Positions 33,982 to 44,443 are shown, counted from the first letter of the stretch. The stretch: 64,000 nucleotides of DNA from Neptuniibacter pectenicola (GCF_001597735.1 NZ_LUTS01000001.1:372001-436000); one strand, 5' to 3'. A program made the numbers and translations. Notes: generated by a model not told the origin, from the letters alone.

Positions 33982-35340
33982 TTAGCCATTCTCCATTGAT
34001 TTAGCGTCTGCTAGCTGGTTTTTTTCCTCAACATCGCCCAAATTAGGTTCAGGCAATGAAAGGTTTAAGCTATCCAACAACGTTCCCATCCCATTCACAA
34101 CACGATACTTTGCAATTAACTGATCATGTAATGCATTAGTCAGGTCATTTTTAGCTGAAAAAACCTCATTCTCAGTATCCAGCAAATCTAACAATGAACG
34201 TTGGCCAATATTAAACTGTTTTAGGTATGAGTTGCGAGTCTCTTGGCTCGCAGCCACATGCTGCTCAAGGTAAGGAACCTGACGACTTAAAATAGAGAAT
34301 GCATTCCATGAAAGCTCAACACTCTGCATAACATCGCGGTGTGCATTATTCTGAACCGCTTTCGCTTCCTCAATTTGATATTGAGTTTGGCGTACTTTCG
34401 CTTGATCTACACCGCCGTTATACAAGTTATAACGCATACGGACCATAGCGGTGAGGTCTTCATTCATACCATCAACGCCATCTAAGTCATTATTCCAAGT
34501 ACGGTCTACTTCAAAATCAACGCGGGGGTAATAGTTCCGTTTCGCCGCATTATATTGCGCCACGGCCGCCATCGTATCAGCTTCAGCCACCTGCAAGGTC
34601 GGATGATTGCTCATCGCCACTTCGGTCGCTTCTGTAACGGTTTCAGGAATGCTGATGTTAGTGAGCTCAGGGTAAACAATCTCTTCAGGGGCAGGAACAC
34701 CGGTCACACGTTGGAAGTTAGCTTGGGCATCTAATAAGTTATTTTCAGCGGCCAGCACATTAACTTCGGCCAGCGCTAAACGACCTTCTGCTTGCTGAAT
34801 GGAGGCCAAAGCACCTAAACCAGACTCAGAACGACGCTTGATACGGTCATAGATTTTAACGTGATTATATAGGGTTTCTTTCGCTTGTTGGAAAAGGGCG
34901 TGTCTACGATTCAATTCAATATAGGCGCGCGTTGCATCTAATGCATAAGATTCCGCAGACTCAACAAGACGCTTGTCGGCAGACAAGGCCCGTGCTTTTT
35001 GACGATCAACTTCGTTTGCCGTAGCAAAACCATCAAAAAGCATTTGACGGATACTTAACCCCGCTTCGCCTCTCTTTAATTCAACATCATCTAAACCGTT
35101 AGCGCCGGTTGTTGTGTTGTTTGTCCACTCGTAACCATAACCGGCTGACACATCAACGGTTGGTAGGTAGCCACCCTTAGCTTGCCTAACCTCTTGATAT
35201 ACCGAATTTCTGTAGTTAATCGCTCTCTGCACATTAGGGTTATCTGTTAACCCTTGTGTAACAACCTCTTCAAGCGAGGCCGCATAAGAAAGTGTACTTA
35301 CTGTCCCAATAAGTACACCAGCAATCATTGCCCTTAGCAT
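33982..35340 (-). CDS. TolC-family outer-membrane channel of the T1SS
   Basis: A 452-residue TolC-type protein with a signal peptide ending SYAA near residue 21. It has long alpha-helical heptad-rich stretches and the family signature GLTDNPNVQRAINYRNSVYQ near the N-terminus, plus SLLDLLDTENEVFSAKNDL near residue 382. The protein forms the trimeric exit duct for type I secretion. It lies downstream of the LapC- and LapB-like genes and the LuxR-type gene on the same strand, so it most likely serves that exporter (LapE role). Confidence 0.92.
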   Translation of the reverse strand: MLRAMIAGVLIGTVSTLSYAASLEEVVTQGLTDNPNVQRAINYRNSVYQEVRQAKGGYLPTVDVSAGYGYEWTNNTTTGANGLDDVELKRGEAGLSIRQMLFDGFATANEVDRQKARALSADKRLVESAESYALDATRAYIELNRRHALFQQAKETLYNHVKIYDRIKRRSESGLGALASIQQAEGRLALAEVNVLAAENNLLDAQANFQRVTGVPAPEEIVYPELTNISIPETVTEATEVAMSNHPTLQVAEADTMAAVAQYNAAKRNYYPRVDFEVDRTWNNDLDGVDGMNEDLTAMVRMRYNLYNGGVDQAKVRQTQYQIEEAKAVQNNAHRDVMQSVELSWNAFSILSRQVPYLEQHVAASQETRNSYLKQFNIGQRSLLDLLDTENEVFSAKNDLTNALHDQLIAKYRVVNGMGTLLDSLNLSLPEPNLGDVEEKNQLADAKSMENG

Positions 35341-35393
35341 AACTGTCTTCCGCCTTATAAATAAATAGTTTTGTAGCCACCACCGAATTACTG

Positions 35394-36038
35394 CTAAACC
35401 ACCAATACTGGTGATTTACTGGCCAATAAGACCAGCGAAACTCTGTCTGAAACCCCGGTTTTCTGAAAAATAGAACTCAGATGGGCTTTAACTGTTCGTT
35501 CAGTAATTTCAAGCTCGCGAGCAATCTCCTTATTACTAGCACCCGTCACTAGAACTGACAGCACTTGTTGCTCACGACTACTTAATCCGTCAAAACAATC
35601 TACAGACTCTGCGGTGTCCACTTTACTATTTGATGCAGGCAAATTACTTAAGAGCCGCCGAAGCAACGTCTGTAATAACTCGGGGCCAGCCCAAATATCA
35701 CCACGGAGTACAGTCTTCACCACTTCTAATAGCAGCGAACCTGTTACATACGTGTTTGTATAACCATTCGCACCTAACTGTAAAACCTCAACCCCCTCTT
35801 CCTCATTAGGGACATCGGTACAGACAATCAAAATGCTTTTAGGATTATCCCTTTTATAACTGAATATAAGCTGACTATCCACTTCATTCACTGAACTCAG
35901 GTGCATCAATAGAATGCCCCCGTTCGTCAACTTAGATGCAACTTCACTCACTCCTACCGTCTCTGGATTCCAATCACTTAATAAGTGATTCCAACGCTCC
36001 AGAACTTTCGGTCGGTTACTAATGAAGAATAACTGCAT
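35394..36038 (-). CDS. LuxR-type regulator with degenerate receiver domain
   Basis: About 214 residues from ATG 36038; an upstream in-frame GTG at 36113 would add 25 unlikely residues. The N-terminal half has receiver architecture, but the strand that should carry the phosphorylated Asp reads GGILLMHLSSVNE, with His in place of Asp, and the start lacks the acidic pair. The C-terminal half is a LuxR/FixJ helix-turn-helix (LSSREQQVLSVLVTGASNKE, then ITERTVKAHLSSIFQKTGV). It is probably phosphorylation-independent. Its position between LapC-like and TolC-like genes suggests control of adhesin or biofilm genes, in the manner of CsgD/VpsT-like proteins. Confidence 0.85.
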   Translation of the reverse strand: MQLFFISNRPKVLERWNHLLSDWNPETVGVSEVASKLTNGGILLMHLSSVNEVDSQLIFSYKRDNPKSILIVCTDVPNEEEGVEVLQLGANGYTNTYVTGSLLLEVVKTVLRGDIWAGPELLQTLLRRLLSNLPASNSKVDTAESVDCFDGLSSREQQVLSVLVTGASNKEIARELEITERTVKAHLSSIFQKTGVSDRVSLVLLASKSPVLVV

Positions 36039-36537
36039 AATGCTTAGAATCCACCATTCTATCTTCGATTTTCGGTAAAAATGCAAGCGCACTACAATAA
36101 CAGAAATAACCACACCATTTGTAATGTTATGTAATTATCACCGTTGTAACTGAATAGAGGCTGACTAAATCTATCAATAGAATTGACGTCAGCCAATACC
36201 GCCGCAACACCATCCACCCGAATCACTTAGGCCTCTTAATTACTTAGGTTACTAAGCAACCAAAGACTCTCATTTTTTGATCAACTATCGATAAATAAAC
36301 GATGGCATAGCCACCCATCATTTATCCTATCGATCGTAAGGTTTATCCTAAGTTTTTAAGCGTACAGTACTAAAAGCTATAGTAAAGAACGCAACGCCAT
36401 TGCCCGTTATAACAAAAAAATATGTCCAATGTAATACTTATACACAATTCTTAGCCTGTTACGCATTATATCGTCTCGATATATTGAACATACAGTCAAC
36501 AAAACAGTAACGTCCTGTTTTTATTCATGAAAAAATA
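36039..36537. other. Long intergenic region upstream of the LuxR-type gene
   Basis: About 500 AT-rich bases with no gene that I can support. The right end has a weak inverted repeat AAAACAG / CTGTTTT (36501-36521) just after the LapC-like stop, perhaps a leaky terminator. The palindrome GTACAGTAC lies at 36362-36370. The length suggests a complex promoter for the LuxR-type gene. Confidence 0.4.
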
Positions 36538-37866
36538 CTATCGCTCTGTTAATGCTTTTTCCTTTGCTTTGAGCACAGGTTTTAACAGGTAATCCATTAC
36601 GGTTTTCTTACCTGTCAAGATATCAACACCAACAGTCATACCTGCAATCAACGGAAGTTCGGTTGATGCCGTGCCTATATAGGGCTTCTCTGTTTGTAAG
36701 CGAACAAGGTAGTAACTCTTACCCTCTTCATCAAGGATTGTACTCGGGCTCACAAACACCACGGTTGCATCCACGCCACCATAGATCGAGAAGTCATAAG
36801 CGGTCACTTTGATAACCGCTTTTTGCCCAGTCACTATGTTTGCGATATCCGACGGTCTGATTCTCGCTTCAACCAGCAAAGTATCTTCCCAAGGAATAAT
36901 ATTGAGCAACTCGTCTCCTGGCTGTACAACACCCTCAATGGTATTCACCAACAGCTGCTTAACGGTGCCTTTTACCGGCGATTTCACCTCAGATCGCGCG
37001 ATACGATCATTCATGCCGGTCAGCGCTTGGGTGATACGTGAAATTTCCGCGCCCACCTCATTAAGCTCTTTTTGCGCTTCATTGCGAAACTGAAGCTCAA
37101 ACTCACCCAACTTCTGCTGAGTTTCCCGCAGTGTCGATTCGATACGGGGAATATTCAAACGAACCCCGGAGAGCTCCCCTAGCAAATCATTTAATTGACG
37201 CTTTAGGCGTAAAAATTCGACTTCAGAGATAACCCCTTCTTTTAATAAGGGCCGTGTAATATCCAGTTCGCGCTTGAGTAGACTATAACTTCTCGCCAAC
37301 TGTCCCTCTTGCGACTTGGCCGCTTTGAGTTCTTGTCCACGCTGAGAAAGCTGCTGTTTAAGCCCCTCCATACCCGCTTGCATTTCAGCCTTGCGTGTGG
37401 AAAACAGGTCTCTTTCCTGCGTAATCATGGACTGGTACTGCTCAGGAAAACCTTCTGGGCTCACAAACTCAACATTCTCTGCTTCCGCTTTTAAGCGTGC
37501 AGCTTTAGCAATAAGCTCATACTGGCGTACTAGATTTTCTTGTAACGAGCTAGAGAAACGAACATCGTCAATACGTAAAAGCACTTGGCCCTTTTCAACC
37601 ACATCCCCCTCACGCACAAGAATTTCCGATACAGCCCCACCCTCAAGCGTTTCAATAATTTGTAGCTGACTAGACGGTATAATCTCACCATCGCCCCGTG
37701 TAATTTCATCGAGTTCAGCCCACATCGCCCAAGCGATGGCGATCATGACAAAAAGCACCATCATCCACAGCAGTAAACTTGCTCCCCTAGGCGCCTGCTC
37801 TGCGATAGCTTCACTCACACTCGACATATAAGGCAGGTCTTTTTTATTGTGATTCATAGTACTCAT
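36538..37866 (-). CDS. HlyD-family membrane fusion protein of the T1SS (LapC type)
   Basis: A 442-residue type I secretion adaptor. A single membrane segment (LLLWMMVLFVMIAIAWAMWA near residue 30) is followed by the biotinyl-lipoyl-like GGAVSEILVREGDVVEKGQV near residue 74, a long coiled coil (residues 110-290), and the C-terminal beta domain with VARIRPSDIANIVTGQKAVI-like sequence near residue 333. It bridges the inner-membrane ABC transporter and the TolC-like channel. It overlaps the transporter gene by four bases (ATGA). Confidence 0.93.
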   Translation of the reverse strand: MSTMNHNKKDLPYMSSVSEAIAEQAPRGASLLLWMMVLFVMIAIAWAMWAELDEITRGDGEIIPSSQLQIIETLEGGAVSEILVREGDVVEKGQVLLRIDDVRFSSSLQENLVRQYELIAKAARLKAEAENVEFVSPEGFPEQYQSMITQERDLFSTRKAEMQAGMEGLKQQLSQRGQELKAAKSQEGQLARSYSLLKRELDITRPLLKEGVISEVEFLRLKRQLNDLLGELSGVRLNIPRIESTLRETQQKLGEFELQFRNEAQKELNEVGAEISRITQALTGMNDRIARSEVKSPVKGTVKQLLVNTIEGVVQPGDELLNIIPWEDTLLVEARIRPSDIANIVTGQKAVIKVTAYDFSIYGGVDATVVFVSPSTILDEEGKSYYLVRLQTEKPYIGTASTELPLIAGMTVGVDILTGKKTVMDYLLKPVLKAKEKALTER

Positions 37867-39983
37867 TTCTGCACCTGCAGTCGTCCTTGTTTCAAGGCAT
37901 CCAATACCGCTTCTTTAGGACCATCAGCAACAACTCTGCCCGAATCCATCACAATAATGCGATCGACCAGAGAGAGTAACGACATTTTATGCGTCACGAC
38001 TAACATTGTTTTATCTTTAGCATGTTTTTTCAGCATCATCTTGATATGTTCTTCGGACGCATTATCCATAGAGGCTGTTGGCTCATCCAAGATCAATATA
38101 TTGGGATCATGAATTAAGGACCGGGCCACAGCCACTGATTGGCGTTGGCCTCCAGACAACGACGCACCGCGTTCACCGACCGGCATATCAAAACCTTGCG
38201 GGTGCCGGTTTACCATATCAGACACACCAGACATCTCGGCCACTTCCACTAGCCTTGAATCTTCTGTTTGAGGGGAGCCAATGACAATATTGTCACGCAC
38301 ACTGCCGGCAAATAGCATGATATCCTGCGGCATGTAGCCAACATTTCGGCGTAAATCGACCGGATCAATTTGATTGATATCTAACCCGTCAATACGGACA
38401 GAGCCTTCCGACGCATCGTATAACCCTAGCACCAGCTTTTCGATGGTCGATTTACCTGAGCCGATACGGCCAATCAACGCAACTTTTTCCCCAGCTTTAA
38501 CATTAAATGACACATTATCCAGCGCTTTTTGCTGCTCACCAGGGTAAGCAAAACTGACACCTTTAAACTCAATGGCCCCTTTTAGCGCTTCGCGATAAAC
38601 AAACTGCTGGCCATCTGTACGTTCAGAGGGCATCTCCATGATCTCATTCAACCCTTTTAAGGCGGTCGATGCTTGATGGAACGAGATCACTAAATTAGCC
38701 ACCTGACTCATCGGCGCAATCGCTCGCCCCGACAGCATGACGCAAGCCACTAACGCCCCCATCGTAATTTCCCGCTCACTAATAAGGTATACGCCGGTGA
38801 TGATGATCCCAATAGAGGTCAACTGCTGGGCAAATGATGCAAAGTTAACCACACTGGCTGACAACATCCGTGATTTTAAACTCCACTTGGCGATGTAACC
38901 TACCGCTTGCTCCCAGCCCAACTGCATTGACGAGCTAGCTCGCTGGGTTTTCACCGTTTCCATCGCGGTTAAACTTTCAATTAAGGTGGAGTTCTTTTGC
39001 GAATTGGAAGCGAAGGTTTTCTCTACCGCTTCTTTTAAATGGGGACGAACGATAAACGAAAAGAGAATAATCAGCGGTATCACAACAAGCGGTACAATAA
39101 CGAGGGGGCCACCAATAAAGCCAATAACAATTAAAAACAGCACTGCAAATGGCAGATCAATAAACACCACATTGGTTGTGGAACTTAAAAAGTTTTTAAT
39201 ACTATCGAACTCGCGTAAATTACTGGCAAAAGAACCTACTGATGCCGGTAGCGCGCTATATTTTAACGACAGCACCTTCTCAAAAAGCAGTGCCGACAAA
39301 ATCACATCACCTTTTTTACCCGCCACTTCGATAAAATAGGAACGTAGCATTTTTAAGCCAAAATCAAACAGATAGACAATAAAGACCCCTAAGGCTAAAA
39401 CCCATAAGGTTTCAATCGCGTTATTAGGTACAACGCGATCATAAACATTCATCACAAAGAGGGGGTTGGCTATCACAAAGAGGTTAATCAGGAAGGAAGC
39501 GATAAGCACATCACGGTAGATCGCAGATGAGCGTTTAATTGTCCCCCAAAACCAGTGACCTTTGTGACCCTCTAATAGTTTTGAGACTTGCTCTTGAAAA
39601 CGATACTCCAAGCGCACAAAAATAGCATACCCCAGATAACTATTTCGAAGCTGCTCTAGCTCAACCTTATGCTCGCCACCACTTTCAGGCTGAACAATCA
39701 GTGCTTGCCCAGACGCCTCATCAATCTCCTGCAAAACACAGGCATTATTACCTTCCAATAACAACACCGCAGGTAGCACCAGCGGTGAGATATCATCAAG
39801 GGAGCGCTTTAAGACTTGAGCGGCAAAACCAGCGCGCTTAGCCGCACGAACAAACAGCTTAGGTGTTAGCTTGTTATTTTCTAACGGAAGCCCTTCACAG
39901 AGCACTTCTGGGGATGAAGGCTTATGATTTTGCTTACTTAGATGAACTAGACAACCGAGCAAAGGATCCTGAACAACTTCCAT
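37863..39983 (-). CDS. Type I secretion ABC transporter (LapB type)
   Basis: A 706-residue exporter. The N-terminal 130 residues form a C39-like domain that lacks the catalytic peptidase residues, as in adhesin exporters. The transmembrane domain spans about residues 150-430. The ATPase has Walker A GRIGSGKST near residue 500, signature LSGGQRQSVAVARSL and Walker B ILILDEPTASMD near residue 625. The LapB-LapC-TolC set exports giant RTX adhesins such as LapA. No such adhesin gene is in this window. The gene is divergent from the small conserved gene at 40076. Confidence 0.94.
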   Translation of the reverse strand: MEVVQDPLLGCLVHLSKQNHKPSSPEVLCEGLPLENNKLTPKLFVRAAKRAGFAAQVLKRSLDDISPLVLPAVLLLEGNNACVLQEIDEASGQALIVQPESGGEHKVELEQLRNSYLGYAIFVRLEYRFQEQVSKLLEGHKGHWFWGTIKRSSAIYRDVLIASFLINLFVIANPLFVMNVYDRVVPNNAIETLWVLALGVFIVYLFDFGLKMLRSYFIEVAGKKGDVILSALLFEKVLSLKYSALPASVGSFASNLREFDSIKNFLSSTTNVVFIDLPFAVLFLIVIGFIGGPLVIVPLVVIPLIILFSFIVRPHLKEAVEKTFASNSQKNSTLIESLTAMETVKTQRASSSMQLGWEQAVGYIAKWSLKSRMLSASVVNFASFAQQLTSIGIIITGVYLISEREITMGALVACVMLSGRAIAPMSQVANLVISFHQASTALKGLNEIMEMPSERTDGQQFVYREALKGAIEFKGVSFAYPGEQQKALDNVSFNVKAGEKVALIGRIGSGKSTIEKLVLGLYDASEGSVRIDGLDINQIDPVDLRRNVGYMPQDIMLFAGSVRDNIVIGSPQTEDSRLVEVAEMSGVSDMVNRHPQGFDMPVGERGASLSGGQRQSVAVARSLIHDPNILILDEPTASMDNASEEHIKMMLKKHAKDKTMLVVTHKMSLLSLVDRIIVMDSGRVVADGPKEAVLDALKQGRLQVQK

Positions 39984-40075
39984 TTACCTTGACCTTAACC
40001 TTATATGAGAGAGATACTCAAAAAAAACGCATACTTTAACAACGTTTTAAAACCCAACCAATGTAGCAAATCAAT

Positions 40076-40435
40076 ATGTTATACGCCATACGCAATGAAG
40101 AAGGACGCATTATCAGCCTTTCCGAAACATTTAAACCGGAAGCCGAACGGGTTGATATAAAAAACAAAGAGGTTTTAGAGTTTCTCTCCATCAATGATGA
40201 CGAGTTCTCTGCGGAAGAATTTTTAGAGCAATCCGATGCCGCCGTTTCTCGTATTTTTGAAGATTTAATCGACGTGCTTGTTGGAAAAAATATTATTATG
40301 TTTACCGACCTGCCTGCCATGGCACAGAAAAAACTGTTAAGCAGAAAGCTCGTGCGAAACATACAGAGAAAAGAAGGTGACCCCGCCCCGACCCCATCGA
40401 CCTCATTTTTAATTGAAGATGATGATACGATTTAA
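40076..40435 (+). CDS. Small conserved protein of unknown function
   Basis: A 119-residue acidic protein. It has MLYAIRNEEGRIISLSE at the N-terminus, VLEFLSINDDEFSAEEFLEQ in the middle, and IEDVVDLL-like sequence leading to KNIIMFTDLPAMAQKKLLSR near residue 75. Pseudomonad relatives are often labelled tryptophan synthase beta-like in databases, but the protein is far too short for that enzyme and has no PLP site. It is convergent with the TPR response regulator downstream, with 22 bases between stops. The C-terminus is low-complexity. Confidence 0.75.
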   Translation: MLYAIRNEEGRIISLSETFKPEAERVDIKNKEVLEFLSINDDEFSAEEFLEQSDAAVSRIFEDLIDVLVGKNIIMFTDLPAMAQKKLLSRKLVRNIQRKEGDPAPTPSTSFLIEDDDTI

Positions 40436-40457
40436 GCTGTGCGCTCGCCCACTAGCG

Positions 40458-42074
40458 TTAAAGCTCTTGGCTAAGCGGGTCGTTACCCGATGCATCTACT
40501 GGCGGGCCGACGAGCTGATTATACTGCTCAACAAACCGCGCGCTTAAGACTTGATAACGTTGCTGCTGCTTCAACGGTAATGCCCCAAAGCTGATCGTTG
40601 AAAGCACATCCCGCACCGAGAGCAAAATCCACAACGCGCTCTCCCCCCGTTTCGCTTTTTCAATACCCGCCTGCACTAGGTTTAACGCTATCCCCGTATG
40701 ACTAGGAAGCAGCTCATGGGCGCGACCAAACATCTGAAATGCTTTATCTAAATCGCCGCCCCTAAAGCTTGTCATCGCAGAGTAATTCGCCTTACCCCAC
40801 TCCTTCTCAATCATGCTTCGACTTAACTCTTTACGCCGTTTTTGAACCACATCCTCCAAATCTGTACCTTGGGCCGTATCAACCATGACATCCAGCCATT
40901 TACACTGGCTGTCTACATCCATTCTTAAGAAAAAGTTCCACGTTTGCTGCAACATCTGCTGTAAACGAGAGGTGTCTGATTCCAAACGATAAAAGTCACA
41001 ATTAATCAGTTTGGCTCTAAACATCACCTCTTGATTATCAGGGTGATCCAATACAACATCTTCGAGCACTCTAATAACGTCATCTTCAATCTCCGGTAAA
41101 CGTTGGGCATTGGCCTGAATAAGCGCCCGCACCAAGCCAAAATAATATTTTGGCGATTGAAAAACCGAATAGCGCGCATAACGTACCGCCTGCTGATAAG
41201 CACCTTTCGCTATATCCCACTCCGCTGTCTGACTCGCTAATTCAGCTAACTCACCCTGCAGCGCGGGCACCGTCGGCTGCAACATGACCGCTTTCCGCAT
41301 TAGCGCAACAGCCAACTCAAGCTCACCTCGAACCTGATGGGTACGTGCAAGCCATGTAAATGCCTCGACACAGATATGCTGCTGATTCACCACATGATTC
41401 AGCGAGGTTAGCGCTTGCGAATATTCGCCCAAATTAAAATAGGCGATCCCTTTTCCCACCTCAGCCCAAGGCAGAGCACGCTTTTCCGTTAAGGTAAGGA
41501 ACAGTGTCTTTGCTTGACTAAAGCGTCGCATTCTAATTAAAGCGATGCCAGTAATACGCTGCAGCACAATACTCAAACCAGGGTAATGCTTTATGAGCAC
41601 CTCGCTTTTCTCGATCACCTCATCAAAGTGCTCATCATCCAATAGCTGCTCTATAGGCTTTATTGCATCTTTTATGCGTAAGAGTTTTTCCACACGCTGG
41701 CGGATCTTCGCTTGATCGAAGGGTTTAGAAAGGTAGGTATCCGGCGAATTCTCTAAAGAGCCGAAAAGAAGCTCTGCATCTTTAGGATCAACAACAAGAA
41801 AGTAAGCACTCGACGCGGGAAAGATAAATTCAGCATTAGCTTCATGGAGTAATTGAAGACCGTTTTTCTCGCCTTTGCCCATATCATAAGCAGCAAAGCA
41901 TAGATCATATGAAAACTCTCTCATTAGGCTGAGCGCCATATTGACAGAGGAGGCAACCTGAATCTGCCCCACACCTATACGACCCAGGATTTGTCGTAGC
42001 GTCCCAAGGTCTTCAAGCTTACTGTCTACGATGAGAGCCGACTTTCCTGAGTAATTAATTTCCATAGGCGTCAT
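40458..42074 (-). CDS. Response regulator with TPR output domain
   Basis: A 538-residue protein. The N-terminal receiver (residues 10-130) has ALIVDSKLED, a candidate phospho-acceptor Asp in FAAYDMGKGEKNG near residue 64 and the conserved Lys in YLSKPFDQ near residue 117. The rest is helical repeats of tetratricopeptide type (for example AYFNLGEYSQALTSLNHVV near residue 210 and YSAMTSFRGGDLDKAFQMFG near residue 445), with no DNA-binding or enzymatic output. It should act through protein contacts. The pairing with the small conserved gene is also seen in pseudomonads, but the partner kinase is unknown. Confidence 0.87.
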   Translation of the reverse strand: MTPMEINYSGKSALIVDSKLEDLGTLRQILGRIGVGQIQVASSVNMALSLMREFSYDLCFAAYDMGKGEKNGLQLLHEANAEFIFPASSAYFLVVDPKDAELLFGSLENSPDTYLSKPFDQAKIRQRVEKLLRIKDAIKPIEQLLDDEHFDEVIEKSEVLIKHYPGLSIVLQRITGIALIRMRRFSQAKTLFLTLTEKRALPWAEVGKGIAYFNLGEYSQALTSLNHVVNQQHICVEAFTWLARTHQVRGELELAVALMRKAVMLQPTVPALQGELAELASQTAEWDIAKGAYQQAVRYARYSVFQSPKYYFGLVRALIQANAQRLPEIEDDVIRVLEDVVLDHPDNQEVMFRAKLINCDFYRLESDTSRLQQMLQQTWNFFLRMDVDSQCKWLDVMVDTAQGTDLEDVVQKRRKELSRSMIEKEWGKANYSAMTSFRGGDLDKAFQMFGRAHELLPSHTGIALNLVQAGIEKAKRGESALWILLSVRDVLSTISFGALPLKQQQRYQVLSARFVEQYNQLVGPPVDASGNDPLSQEL

Positions 42075-42144
42075 AAAGATTACGTATCAGCAAAAGTAGC
42101 ATATAAATCAGGCTATTATCAAAGTTTAAGCGAGGCATAGACAA

Positions 42145-42178
42145 TAAAAAACCCCGTAGGGCAAGTACGGGGTTTTTT
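42145..42178 (-). terminator. Terminator of argG
   Basis: AAACCCCGTA and TACGGGGTTT pair around a 7-base loop and are followed by T-tracts on both strands, about 20 bases after the argG stop. Confidence 0.92.
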
Positions 42179-42196
42179 AGAAACACAATTACCAAC

Positions 42197-43423
42197 TTAA
42201 TCTTCTAAAAGATTACGTCCTTTACTTGCTGCAATACGCATACGTAGCGCATTCAACTTAATAAAGCCTGCTGCATCTTTCTGATCGTAAGAACCCGCAT
42301 CATCTTCAAATGTTGCGATACTTTCGTCAAACAGACTATCGTCAGAACGACGGCCGACGACATCAACAGAGCCTTTGTATAACTTAACACGCACATCACC
42401 GTTAACAACACGCTGAGAGTAATCGATAAGCTGCTGCATCATTTTACGCTCTTCTGACCACCAGAAGCCGTTATAAATAGTTTTAGCATACTTAGGCATC
42501 AACTCATCTTTAAGGTGAGCCGCTTCACGGTCTAACGTAATAGACTCAATCGCGCGATGCGCTTTCATCATGATGGTACCGCCCGGTGTTTCGTAACAAC
42601 CGCGCGATTTCATACCCACAAAACGGTTCTCTACGATATCTAAACGCCCAATACCGTTCTCGCCACCCACTTTATTCAGGTATTCAAGAACAGTCGCAGG
42701 ACTCATCGCTTCACCATTGATAGCGACGATATCACCCTTTTCATAAGTCAACTCAAGATACGTAGGCTGATCAGGTGCATTTTCCGGTGCGACCGACCAA
42801 CGCCACATCTCCTCTTCAGCTTCAGCCCAAGGATCTTCTAAAATACCACCTTCATAAGAGATATGAAGAAGGTTAGCATCCATAGAGTAAGGGGACTTTT
42901 TCTTGTTTTTCGCGTAATCAACTTCGATGTTGTGAGTTTCACAATAATTCATCAAGGATTCACGGGAGTTTAGATCCCATTCACGCCAAGGAGCAATCAC
43001 ATGAACACCAGGTTTAAGCGCATAAGCACCTAACTCAAAACGAACCTGATCGTTGCCTTTACCTGTAGCACCATGAGAGATGGCATCGGCGCCTGTTTCA
43101 TTCGCAATTTCAATTAAACGCTTTGCGATTAACGGACGGGCAATAGACGTACCTAATAGGTACTCACCTTCGTAAATTGTATTTGCACGGAACATTGGGA
43201 ATACAAAGTCGCGTACAAACTCTTCACGTAGATCTTCAATATAGATCTCTTTAACACCAAGCGCTTCGGCCTTAGTGCGTGCTGGCTCAACTTCTTCCCC
43301 CTGCCCTAAATCGGCAGTGAAAGTAACAACTTCTGCGTTGTATTCATCTTGCAACCAACGAACAATTACGGACGTGTCTAATCCACCGGAATAGGCCAGA
43401 ACGACCTTTTTGATCTCGGACAT
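42197..43423 (-). CDS. argG: Argininosuccinate synthase
   Basis: A 408-residue enzyme that joins citrulline and aspartate in the penultimate step of arginine synthesis. The ATP-binding loop is [20 protein letters not shown] at the N-terminus, and [17 protein letters not shown] near residue 115 is the second signature. I chose ATG 43423, which follows GGAG at the right distance; an upstream TTG extends the frame but is not needed. Clustered with motY as in Pseudomonas. The argD-argF genes are 3 kb away on the other strand. Confidence 0.97.
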   Translation of the reverse strand: MSEIKKVVLAYSGGLDTSVIVRWLQDEYNAEVVTFTADLGQGEEVEPARTKAEALGVKEIYIEDLREEFVRDFVFPMFRANTIYEGEYLLGTSIARPLIAKRLIEIANETGADAISHGATGKGNDQVRFELGAYALKPGVHVIAPWREWDLNSRESLMNYCETHNIEVDYAKNKKKSPYSMDANLLHISYEGGILEDPWAEAEEEMWRWSVAPENAPDQPTYLELTYEKGDIVAINGEAMSPATVLEYLNKVGGENGIGRLDIVENRFVGMKSRGCYETPGGTIMMKAHRAIESITLDREAAHLKDELMPKYAKTIYNGFWWSEERKMMQQLIDYSQRVVNGDVRVKLYKGSVDVVGRRSDDSLFDESIATFEDDAGSYDQKDAAGFIKLNALRMRIAASKGRNLLED

Positions 43424-43585
43424 TCTCAAGCTCCAACTTGCGAACAGTTTCAGCCGAGAAGTCGACTGAAAGGGATGATTCAAATTTAGCGCGAAAGTAT
43501 AGCAGAAACTATACGGGTAGCGAAACGAATGGATGGACTAGGCTTAAAATTTCACCCGTATTGATCAAAAACAGATTCGGTTCGC

Positions 43586-44443
43586 TTAATCACGCTCCAA
43601 ACGAATGGTTACACGGCGATTTCGATCACGGTTTTTCTTACTATTATTTTCAACCACAGGATAACGTTCACCATGATAACGTGTGGTGATAGACGTGGGG
43701 TCTAGACCTAAGCTGATCAGGTAAGCGGTCACCTCCTCCGCTCGACGTTTAGACATATCTCGGTTCATTAAGCGACGTCCCATACTGTCAGAATGGCCAT
43801 CAACAAAAATCCCTTTAATACTGTCATCATTTTTAACATAGAGCGCAATCAAGTCTAAACGCTCACGGGAAGCATCTGACAAACGCCATTGGGCAGAAGG
43901 AAATAAAATTGCGGTTCGCGCTACCTGACGGTAATTAACAGGGAGTAAACCCGCCGTACAACCAACATAGTCAGAGTAAGCGGATTGAAAGTTAACTGCT
44001 GAGACCGAGACCCGCAGTGACTCATTTGTACCGTACCACTCTTTAGAGGTGAAGGTAGGCATCATCCCTTTATATAGCGCCGCCAACATGTTTTGCGCTT
44101 GCGCCGGTTCTACCTTGATAAACCCCGTTTGCTCCTCAGACTTAAGCGAACCGATAAAGCGAGGCGCGATACCGGGCTGCCATGGCGATGCTTCCGCAAC
44201 TAACTTGGCCCCCTCGGTAAAATGAATATTTTCAGTCGGCTTTAATATGAAACGTACCGTCTCGCCTGCTTCATGCTCAAACACAGCACTACCAAACGAG
44301 GGAATCATCTGGCTCAAACGACAGCTAAATTTAGACGCTTCTAATTCCCATTTAGCATCATCAATCGAGCTACGAAACGTCATAGCCTGTACAGAAGCTG
44401 CCGAAAACAAAATGAGCAATGAGATAATTACACGAACAAGCAC
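43586..44443 (-). CDS. motY: OmpA-family sodium-motor accessory protein MotY
   Basis: A 285-residue exported protein with a signal peptide ending VQA near residue 20. The N-terminal domain is MotY-specific (TFRSSIDDAKWELEASKFSC). The C-terminal OmpA domain binds peptidoglycan (GIFVDGHSDSMGRRLMNRDM, then SKRRAEEV, near residue 212). MotY is part of the periplasmic T-ring that holds stators of polar flagella. The start is GTG 44443. The position next to argG and rnt matches Pseudomonas. No other flagellar gene is in the window. Confidence 0.9.
   Translation of the reverse strand: MLVRVIISLLILFSAASVQAMTFRSSIDDAKWELEASKFSCRLSQMIPSFGSAVFEHEAGETVRFILKPTENIHFTEGAKLVAEASPWQPGIAPRFIGSLKSEEQTGFIKVEPAQAQNMLAALYKGMMPTFTSKEWYGTNESLRVSVSAVNFQSAYSDYVGCTAGLLPVNYRQVARTAILFPSAQWRLSDASRERLDLIALYVKNDDSIKGIFVDGHSDSMGRRLMNRDMSKRRAEEVTAYLISLGLDPTSITTRYHGERYPVVENNSKKNRDRNRRVTIRLERD

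Noticed and set aside
40076-40435. Tryptophan synthase beta chain
   Set aside because: Relatives carry this label, but the protein is 119 residues, has no PLP-binding lysine motif and cannot be that enzyme.
42197-43483. Longer form of ArgG starting at TTG 43483
   Set aside because: The normal ArgG start is at ATG 43423 with a well-spaced GGAG, and the extra 20 residues have no counterpart in the family.
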